Shown here in pieces: positions 5,340-10,807 of a stretch of 10,807 nucleotides of DNA. The translations under genes were made by a program, and so were the position numbers. The stretch lies in assembly GCA_024405585.1 (NCBI GenBank), contig JAKSOM010000025.1, forward strand, positions 1-10,807. The letters are read 5' to 3'. The notes under the pieces are model-generated. The model saw only the letters and a program-made list of their open reading frames with translations, was not told the DNA's origin and made no database searches. This DNA comes from Acidaminococcaceae bacterium. GTDB lineage: Bacteria; Bacillota; Negativicutes; Acidaminococcales; Acidaminococcaceae. Numbering within the stretch: the stretch's first letter is position 1; each line of letters starts with the position of its first letter.

Positions 5340-6299
5340 TTATTCCATATCTCCTTCCACTAATCTAAAGTGCATACCCATGCCCAACAGTTTTTTCTTA
5401 ATCTCTTCCAAGGACTTCCTGCCCAAGTTACGGATTCTCATCATATCGTCTTCCGTCTTCTTGCAAAGCTGCTCAACGGTATGAATGCCGGCCCGGCGCA
5501 AGCAATTGGTGCTGCGTACGGAAAGGTCCAAATCCTCAACACTAATCGTCTCATCCCCCTGATCCCCTGCCAAAATGCCATCCTCCATATCGGATTGGAT
5601 AACCAGGTCTTGAGTGGTACGGAACATCTGCATATATTCCTGCAAAATCGCACTGGCATGGTCCACCGCCAAAACAGGGTCAATACTGCCGTCCGTCCAA
5701 ACTTCCAAAGTAAGTTTGTCGTAGTTGGTCATATTGCCCACACGGGCATTGGTCACACCAAATTTTACACGGATAACAGGAGCATAAATGCTGTCCACGG
5801 GAATGGTGCCGATAACGCTATTGAAGTCCTTGTTCCTTTCGGCAGGAACATAACCAACACCACGGTTGATGAATATGTCCATCTTCAGTTCGGCACCTTT
5901 TTCCAAGGTCGCAATATGCAGATCCGGATTCAGTATCACAATGTCACTGGGACACTCAATGTCTCCCGCAGTAAGTTCACCCGCCCCCTTGAAATCGACG
6001 TGGAGAACTTTTTCATCCACACCTTCATCCTCGGCCCTGAAGTTCAGGCCTTTGACGTTAAGAACGATATCGGCCACATCCTCCCTCACTCCGGGAATGG
6101 TGGTAAACTCGTGAAGAACTCCATCTATCTTGATGTGGGTAACCGCAAGCCCGTCCAAGGAACTCAGCAGCACACGACGCAAACTGTTGCCAAAGGTGAT
6201 GCCAAAACCACGTTCCAACGGCTCCCACACAAATTTGCCATAACACCTATCATCACTGATAAATGTCTCTTTCAGCTCAGGTTTAACAACTTTAATCAT
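5340..6299 (-). CDS. rpoA: DNA-directed RNA polymerase subunit alpha
   Basis: A 319-residue alpha subunit. Its N-terminal domain dimerises and scaffolds beta and beta'; its C-terminal domain contacts UP elements and activators. The N-terminal domain has ERGFGITFGNSLRRVLLSS (29-47), GVLHEFTTIPGVREDV (60-75) and GYVPAERN (149-156). An acidic linker (about 236-257) leads to the C-terminal domain with SVRSTNCLRRAGI (260-272) and RNLGRKSLEEIKKKL (290-304). The length is standard. ATG 6299 is preceded by GAGAGGAG (about 6318-6311). It is separated from rpsD by an unusual 156-bp spacer with heptamer repeats, whereas most other junctions in the operon are under 30 bp. Confidence 0.98.
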   Translation of the reverse strand: MIKVVKPELKETFISDDRCYGKFVWEPLERGFGITFGNSLRRVLLSSLDGLAVTHIKIDGVLHEFTTIPGVREDVADIVLNVKGLNFRAEDEGVDEKVLHVDFKGAGELTAGDIECPSDIVILNPDLHIATLEKGAELKMDIFINRGVGYVPAERNKDFNSVIGTIPVDSIYAPVIRVKFGVTNARVGNMTNYDKLTLEVWTDGSIDPVLAVDHASAILQEYMQMFRTTQDLVIQSDMEDGILAGDQGDETISVEDLDLSVRSTNCLRRAGIHTVEQLCKKTEDDMMRIRNLGRKSLEEIKKKLLGMGMHFRLVEGDME

Positions 6300-6352
6300 A
6301 TCGTATCACACTCCTCTCATTTGTTACACCACGCAACAATTTCTCCTCGACT

Positions 6353-6376
6353 CAGCCAACAGCCATCAGCCATCAG
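6353..6376. repeat. Heptamer tandem repeat, CAGCCAT unit
   Basis: About 3.4 copies of a 7-bp unit on the plus strand: CAGCCAA, CAGCCAT, CAGCCAT, CAG (6353-6376). It lies in the rpsD-rpoA spacer, 54 bp upstream of the rpoA start. It is not part of any convincing reading frame. Confidence 0.85.
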
Positions 6377-6411
6377 AATGAAGTAAAATCCGCACACCGC
6401 TGACTTCCCTA

Positions 6412-6446
6412 ACACCTGAAACCTGACACCTGAAACCTGACACCTA
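6412..6446. repeat. Heptamer tandem repeat, ACACCTG/AAACCTG unit
   Basis: Five consecutive 7-bp units alternate ACACCTG, AAACCTG, ACACCTG, AAACCTG, ACACCTA (6412-6446), equivalent to two and a half copies of a 14-bp unit. It lies 10 bp downstream of the rpsD stop. The alternation of the second base is regular. Heptameric short tandem repeats (STRRs) are known from cyanobacterial spacers; relation to those is not implied. Confidence 0.88.
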
Positions 6447-6455
6447 AGGCCTGTA

Positions 6456-7049
6456 TTACTTGGAGTACAACTCGACGATGAAATGCTCCTCGATAGGTAC
6501 ATCAATTTCTTCACGGAGGGGGAATCTTTCGATTTTGGCACCCATGTTGGCTGCATCAACAACCAACCAGGCGGGTACTGCCGCCTTGGCCAATTTCTCA
6601 TCCATACCCTTGAAGTATTCCTTGCTGCGGCTTGCCTGGGCAACTGCCACCACATCACCTGCATCAAGCAGGCAGGAAGGAATGTCAAGGCGCTTGCCGT
6701 TGACGGTAACATGACCGTGACGAACAATCTGGCGTGCCTGACGACGGGTGGTTGCCAAACCCATACGGTAAACCACGTTGTCAATGCGCCGCTCCAACAG
6801 AATCAGAATGTTGGCACCGGTAATGCCTTCCATCTTCTTCGCCTTGTCATAATAGCTGCGGAACTGACGCTCCAAAACACCATAAATGAATTTTGCTTTC
6901 TGTTTTTCATTCAGTTGCAAGCCGTATTCGCTTTTCTTCTTGGTCATACGGCGAATCTGACGCTTAGAGGTCTTGTTAACACCCAAAAATTGAGGTTCCA
7001 GCCCCAAGCTTCTGCAACGCTTCAAAACCGGACTTTTATCTAATGCCAT
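6456..7049 (-). CDS. rpsD: 30S ribosomal protein uS4
   Basis: A 197-residue primary 16S rRNA-binding protein. The N-terminal helical domain contains EKQKAKFIYGVLERQFRSY (48-66). It is followed by LERRIDNVVYRMGLATTRRQ (85-104), and the S4 RNA-binding domain with QARQIVRHGHVTVNGKR (104-120). The C-terminus ends IVELYSK as in the family. It has only Cys12 near the N-terminus instead of the four zinc-binding cysteines of zinc-type S4, so it is the zinc-free (C-) form, and no second rpsD is seen here. ATG 7049 has GGAGG at 7063-7059. In other bacteria S4 represses its own operon; no S4 leader element is recognisable here. Confidence 0.98.
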   Translation of the reverse strand: MALDKSPVLKRCRSLGLEPQFLGVNKTSKRQIRRMTKKKSEYGLQLNEKQKAKFIYGVLERQFRSYYDKAKKMEGITGANILILLERRIDNVVYRMGLATTRRQARQIVRHGHVTVNGKRLDIPSCLLDAGDVVAVAQASRSKEYFKGMDEKLAKAAVPAWLVVDAANMGAKIERFPLREEIDVPIEEHFIVELYSK

Positions 7050-7065
7050 TATTCACTACCTCCTA

Positions 7066-7449
7066 TTATACGCGACGACGTTTGGGCGGACGGCAACCAT
7101 TATGGGGAATGGGAGTAACATCTCTGATTGCTGTGATTTCCAGGCCGCCGGCTGCCAATGCACGAATTGCGGACTCACGGCCGGACCCCGGGCCTTTAAC
7201 ATAAACATCAACGCTTTTCAAACCATACTCCAAGGCATTCTTAACAGCAACTTCAGCCGCCATCTGAGCAGCAAAAGGAGTAGATTTACGGCTGCCCCTG
7301 AAACCCATTTCACCTGCAGAAGCCCAAGCCAACGCTTTGCCTTCCGTATCGGAAATAGTGATAATGGTATTGTTGAAAGTGCTGCGGATATGGGCTACGC
7401 CCGTAGCAACTTTTCTAAGAATCTTCTTCTTACCAGTTCTACCTGCCAA
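7066..7449 (-). CDS. rpsK: 30S ribosomal protein uS11 (TTG start)
   Basis: A 127-residue platform protein of the small subunit, near the Shine-Dalgarno helix. Family segments: [18 protein letters not shown] (17-34), [14 protein letters not shown] (49-62), [15 protein letters not shown] (84-98) and the C-terminal [14 protein letters not shown] (114-127). The start is TTG at 7449. An in-frame TGA at 7458-7456 leaves no upstream start, and the next in-frame ATG (MGFRG, residue 48) would cut off conserved sequence. GGGAG at 7463-7459, spaced 9 nt, supports TTG. It is 17 bp after rpsM and 16 bp before rpsD. Confidence 0.97.
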   Translation of the reverse strand: MAGRTGKKKILRKVATGVAHIRSTFNNTIITISDTEGKALAWASAGEMGFRGSRKSTPFAAQMAAEVAVKNALEYGLKSVDVYVKGPGSGRESAIRALAAGGLEITAIRDVTPIPHNGCRPPKRRRV

Positions 7450-7466
7450 ATTAAGTCACTCCCTTC

Positions 7467-7838
7467 TTATTTCTTTTTTGCGCCGGGTGCCTTTTTCGGT
7501 CCCTTGCGTGTACGAGCATTGTTCTTGGTATTTTGACCGCGAACGGGCAAACCTGCACGATGACGGCGACCGCGATAAGAACCAATTTCAATCAAACGCT
7601 TGATATTCATTTGTTCTTCACGACGAAGGTCACCTTCCACCTTGATTTCATCTTTTTCGATGACTTCACGGATCTTGGCAACTTCTTCTTCGGTCAAATC
7701 ACGCACACGAGTATCAGGATTGATACCGGTCTTGGCGAGTATTTCCCTGGAAATGGCCAGGCCAATCCCATAGATGTAGGGAAGTGCATACTCAATTCGT
7801 TTGTCTCTCGGCAAATCGACACCACTAATACGTGCCAT
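7467..7838 (-). CDS. rpsM: 30S ribosomal protein uS13
   Basis: A 123-residue head protein that contacts the P-site tRNA and the B1 intersubunit bridges. It begins [19 protein letters not shown] (1-19) and has [12 protein letters not shown] (23-34), the helix-two-turn-helix region, and the basic tail with [19 protein letters not shown] (86-104) and [14 protein letters not shown] (110-123). Length is normal. ATG 7838 is preceded by GAGGAGG (about 7853-7847) adjoining the rpmJ stop at 7854, so the two genes are closely coupled. Confidence 0.98.
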   Translation of the reverse strand: MARISGVDLPRDKRIEYALPYIYGIGLAISREILAKTGINPDTRVRDLTEEEVAKIREVIEKDEIKVEGDLRREEQMNIKRLIEIGSYRGRRHRAGLPVRGQNTKNNARTRKGPKKAPGAKKK

Positions 7839-7853
7839 TATCTATACCTCCTC

Positions 7854-8206
<353 letters not shown>

Positions 8207-8217
8207 TGGGTCCTCCT

Positions 8218-8865
8218 TCAGGCCTTTCCAAGAGCGTTCTTAACATCCCCATAAACCTTGTCCATATCCTGCAAACCGTCCACCTCTTTGTAGATGCCGG
8301 CTTTTTTGTAATAGTCGAACAAAGGTTCTGTCTGTGCGTGGTAGGCCTCAAGACGGTTTTTCACCGTGGCTTCCTTGTCATCATCACGCTGATAAAGGAC
8401 ACCGCCACATTTGTCGCATTTGCCTTCCGTCTTGGGTGCATTGAACCGGGTATGGTACGTTGCTCCGCATTCCTTGCAAATCCTGCGGCCGATGACACGG
8501 CCCACCAACTCACTGTCGGGAACACTGATGTTGAGCACCACATCCAATTTTTTGCCCATATCTGCCATAATCTTGTCCAAAGCTATGGCCTGTTCCAAAG
8601 TCCTGGGGAATCCGTCCAACATAAAATCCTTGCTGCATTCGGGCTTTGCCAAACCCTCACGCACCACCCCGATAGTGACTTCATCAGGAACAAGTCCACC
8701 GGCATCCATGTATTTCTTCGCTTCCTTACCCATTGCAGTACCTGCCTTAACTGCTGCACGGAACATATCTCCTGTGGAAATATGGGGAAGTTGAAAATCC
8801 CGGATAAGCCGTTCTGCCTGGGTGCCTTTGCCTGCACCCGGAGGTCCCATTAATAGAATATACAT
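8218..8865 (-). CDS. adk: Adenylate kinase (zinc-LID type)
   Basis: A 215-residue enzyme interconverting ATP + AMP with two ADP. P-loop GPPGAGKGT (7-15), AMP-binding TGDMFRAA (31-38) and DGFPRT (84-89, Arg88), and GRVIGRR (122-128). The long LID carries four cysteines, C130-x2-C133 and C150-x2-C153, as in zinc-binding Gram-positive enzymes, followed by RDDD (160-163). The ATG at 8865 is chosen because the P-loop follows at once and AGGAGG (8875-8870) precedes it. The open frame continues upstream to 9006, but that part overlaps secY and lacks family similarity. The ribosome binding site overlaps the secY stop (8874-8876). Confidence 0.97.
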   Translation of the reverse strand: MYILLMGPPGAGKGTQAERLIRDFQLPHISTGDMFRAAVKAGTAMGKEAKKYMDAGGLVPDEVTIGVVREGLAKPECSKDFMLDGFPRTLEQAIALDKIMADMGKKLDVVLNISVPDSELVGRVIGRRICKECGATYHTRFNAPKTEGKCDKCGGVLYQRDDDKEATVKNRLEAYHAQTEPLFDYYKKAGIYKEVDGLQDMDKVYGDVKNALGKA

Positions 8866-8873
8866 AAATCCTC

Positions 8874-10130
8874 CTACTTCATGAAACCATGATAATGCCT
8901 CATGATTACCATACTTTCCGCCTGCTTCAGCGTTTCCAACGCCACCCCGACTACGATGAGCAATGCCGTGCCGCCGAAATAAATACCTTCGATATGGGTA
9001 ATCCATCCGACGATATTTGGTGTCAGTGCAATAATGGCTAAGAATATCGCACCGGCCAAAGTGATTCGGCTCATGACATAATCCAAGTAATCGGCCGTGG
9101 GCTGACCCGGTCTCACCCCGGGAATAAAGCCGCCATTCTTCTTCAAACTTTCACTCAAATCAGGAATGTTCAGCATTACCGCCGTATAGAAATAAGTGAA
9201 GAAGATAATCAGAATGACATACAGTGTGGTCTGCAGGGGCGTACCCCAACGCAAATATTCGGCAAACTGCCGAACTGCAGGAACATTCACGAACTGGGCG
9301 ATGGTTGACGGGAACATCAACACGCTGGATGCGAAAATGACCGGCATAACGTTGGCAGCATTTATCTTCAAGGGTAAATAGCTGCTGGAACCACCATAAC
9401 TTTTGTTGCCCACAATGCGTTTGGCATACTGGATAGGAACCTTGCGTATCCCTTCGGTAATCACCACCACAAAGGCGATGACAGCCAGGGCCAATGCCGC
9501 GAACAAGATTACATTAACCAGATTTACCGTGCCTGCGTTCAAATATTGGATAATTATCTGCAGCCCGTCAGGAACCCGGCTCACGATACCCGCGAAGATG
9601 ATGAGCGAAATACCGTTGCCAAGCCCTCTTGCGGTCATCTGTTCGCCGATCCACATCAGAAGCATAGAACCGGCGGTGAGGGTGAGGGCGATTAAAAGCA
9701 TAGGTCCTATGCCTGGGTTACTAACCGCCATCCGAAGGCCGTAAACCATACCCAGTGCCTGCACGAAACAGAGAAAAACTGAAAACTGTCTCGTCAGCCG
9801 GTTGGTTTTCTTGAAACCTTCCTCACCTTCCTTAGACCACTGTTCCAAAGTCGGAACAACAACCTTCAGCAACTGCAAAATAATTGAGGCATTAATGTAA
9901 GGGGTAATGCTCATAGCAAAAATGGAAAACTTGCTTAATGCACCGCCGCTGAACATATCCAACAGCCCGAACAAACTGCCGCTGTTGAACAACTGCTCAA
10001 TCACCTTGGGGTCCACACCGGGCACCGGAATATGGGCACCCATGCGGAACATGGCGAACATGGCAAGAGTAAAACATATTTTGCGTCTGAGCTCAGGAAC
10101 TTTGAAAACATTTGCAAACTCGGATAACAT
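8874..10130 (-). CDS. secY: Protein translocase subunit SecY
   Basis: A 418-residue inner-membrane channel of the Sec translocon, with ten expected membrane segments. TM1 with FAMFRMGAHIPVPGVDP is at 25-41 and the plug region follows at about 54-69. The first SecY signature is around MSITPYINASIILQLL (73-88) and the second around GLGNGISLIIFAGIVSR (169-185). The cytoplasmic loop before TM7 is at about 228-256, and NIPDLSESLKKNGGFIPGVR (321-340) is the loop between TM8 and TM9. The tail ends ESMVIMRHYHGFMK. ATG 10130 is preceded by GAGGT (about 10140-10136). It is 27 bp after rplO and 8 bp before adk, its usual place. Confidence 0.98.
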   Translation of the reverse strand: MLSEFANVFKVPELRRKICFTLAMFAMFRMGAHIPVPGVDPKVIEQLFNSGSLFGLLDMFSGGALSKFSIFAMSITPYINASIILQLLKVVVPTLEQWSKEGEEGFKKTNRLTRQFSVFLCFVQALGMVYGLRMAVSNPGIGPMLLIALTLTAGSMLLMWIGEQMTARGLGNGISLIIFAGIVSRVPDGLQIIIQYLNAGTVNLVNVILFAALALAVIAFVVVITEGIRKVPIQYAKRIVGNKSYGGSSSYLPLKINAANVMPVIFASSVLMFPSTIAQFVNVPAVRQFAEYLRWGTPLQTTLYVILIIFFTYFYTAVMLNIPDLSESLKKNGGFIPGVRPGQPTADYLDYVMSRITLAGAIFLAIIALTPNIVGWITHIEGIYFGGTALLIVVGVALETLKQAESMVIMRHYHGFMK

Positions 10131-10157
10131 TGATTACCTCTTTCTGCAGAATAGTTT

Positions 10158-10598
10158 TCAAATAACCTCTACCTTACCGCCTGCAGCAATAATTTTTTCT
10201 TCTGCTGCCTTAGAAAAACCGCTTGCCTGAACGGTGAGCTTCTTGGTGAGTTCACCTTTGCCCAGGAACCGGATACCGTCCCGAATGTTCTTCACAACAC
10301 CCTCTTCGATGAGCAGAATACCATCTACAACGGTGCCGTCATCAAAACGGTTCAGGACGCTGACATTGAGCTCGGTATATTCCTTACCGAACTTGTTATA
10401 GAAACCACGTTTCGGCAAACGCAGGTACAAAGGACGTTGACCGCCTTCGAAACCGGGACGCTTAACACCGCCGGAACGGGAATGTTGGCCTTTTTGGCCC
10501 TTACCGGAGGTTTTGCCCAAGCCGGAACCCAGGCCACGACCTACACGGATATGTTTCCTTTGGGAACCTTCAACAGGTGCCAGTTCATGTAAGTACAT
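10158..10598 (-). CDS. rplO: 50S ribosomal protein uL15
   Basis: A 146-residue late-assembly protein. It begins [20 protein letters not shown] (1-20), with a Gly/Lys-rich unstructured N-terminal arm containing [18 protein letters not shown] (20-37), then [20 protein letters not shown] (44-63), and ends with the compact domain around [16 protein letters not shown] (121-136). Length is normal. ATG 10598 has GGAGG at 10610-10606, which adjoins the rpmD stop at 10611. It is followed by secY. Confidence 0.98.
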   Translation of the reverse strand: MYLHELAPVEGSQRKHIRVGRGLGSGLGKTSGKGQKGQHSRSGGVKRPGFEGGQRPLYLRLPKRGFYNKFGKEYTELNVSVLNRFDDGTVVDGILLIEEGVVKNIRDGIRFLGKGELTKKLTVQASGFSKAAEEKIIAAGGKVEVI

Positions 10599-10610
10599 CT
10601 TTTACCCTCC

Positions 10611-10790
10611 TTAGGCCTTTTCAACCTTGACGAGATGTTCAACCTTGTGAATCATCCCACGAATGACCGGATTATCCTCCTGCTCTGCAGTGGAACGGAT
10701 CTTGCCCAAACCAAGTGCACGAACAGTCAACCGCTGGTCTTTGGTATAACCGATTAGGCTTTTAACCAAAGTAAGTTTCAACTTTGCCAT
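10611..10790 (-). CDS. rpmD: 50S ribosomal protein uL30
   Basis: A 59-residue small protein of the large subunit, [20 protein letters not shown] at the start and [17 protein letters not shown] at the end. The typical [20 protein letters not shown] and [10 protein letters not shown] segments identify it. ATG 10790 has GGAGG at 10804-10800. The 17 bases from 10791 to the window edge are only this leader: no stop codon of the upstream gene (expected to be rpsE) is visible there. Confidence 0.96.
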   Translation of the reverse strand: MAKLKLTLVKSLIGYTKDQRLTVRALGLGKIRSTAEQEDNPVIRGMIHKVEHLVKVEKA

Positions 10791-10807
10791 AATCTCGTTC
10801 CTCCCAT

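Noticed and set aside
5370..6386. Plus-strand open frame (338 codons) opposite rpoA
   Set aside because: Shadow of rpoA with no ribosome binding site or family resemblance.
6353..6446. Possible CRISPR-like array
   Set aside because: Units are 7 bp and contiguous with no spacers; this is simple tandem repetition.
8866..9006. Upstream extension of adk by 47 codons
   Set aside because: It overlaps the end of secY; the family N-terminus and the AGGAGG site place the start at 8865.
10142..10151. Perfect palindrome TTCTGCAGAA in the rplO-secY spacer
   Set aside because: Ten bp only, no T-run or promoter context; expected by chance.

Overview
The window looks like a chromosomal segment of a Firmicutes bacterium, probably a Negativicutes relative (Acidaminococcaceae-like). 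The reasons are the gene order rpmD-rplO-secY-adk-infA-rpmJ-rpsM-rpsK-rpsD-rpoA-rplQ, strong GGAGG ribosome binding sites, sigma-A type promoters, and a catabolic-type glutamate dehydrogenase close to the ribosomal operon. The taxon is inferred from gene content and protein flavour; no search was run.

Layout from the left. Positions 1-62 hold a GC-rich palindromic fragment that may be the edge of an interspersed repeat. A tRNA-Arg(CCG) gene with encoded CCA and its own terminator lies on the minus strand at 100-175. Between it and the next gene, two divergent sigma-A promoters overlap, each with its -35 hexamer inside the other's spacer. To the right on the plus strand is a three-gene set: an F420-0:glutamyl-ligase-like (CofE-like) protein, an unrecognised 156-residue beta-rich protein, and an FkbM-type methyltransferase with an N-terminal nucleotide-binding-like region. 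It ends in a strong bidirectional terminator shared with the converging gdhA gene.

The rest is on the minus strand. gdhA (2486-3721) has its own promoter, whose -10 sits between the arms of a perfect 10-bp inverted repeat. Upstream is an HD-domain protein (3853-4953) of the YfbR type that appears to be an internal duplication, with one intact and one decayed HD site. A terminator at 4966-4993 separates it from the end of the ribosomal protein/alpha operon, which runs from 10790 down to 5000. That operon is compact and its Shine-Dalgarno sites overlap or adjoin the preceding stop codons. The exception is a 156-bp rpsD-rpoA spacer carrying two blocks of heptamer tandem repeats. The usual map gene is missing between adk and infA.

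The operon genes are housekeeping: 50S proteins uL30, uL15, bL36 and bL17, 30S proteins uS13, uS11 and uS4, initiation factor IF-1, the SecY translocon pore, adenylate kinase and RNA polymerase alpha. The parts most likely to repay a second look are the CofE-like/unknown/FkbM set, the promoter and operator architectures, the heptamer repeats and the tandem HD protein. I see no defence system, CRISPR array, prophage or transposase here.
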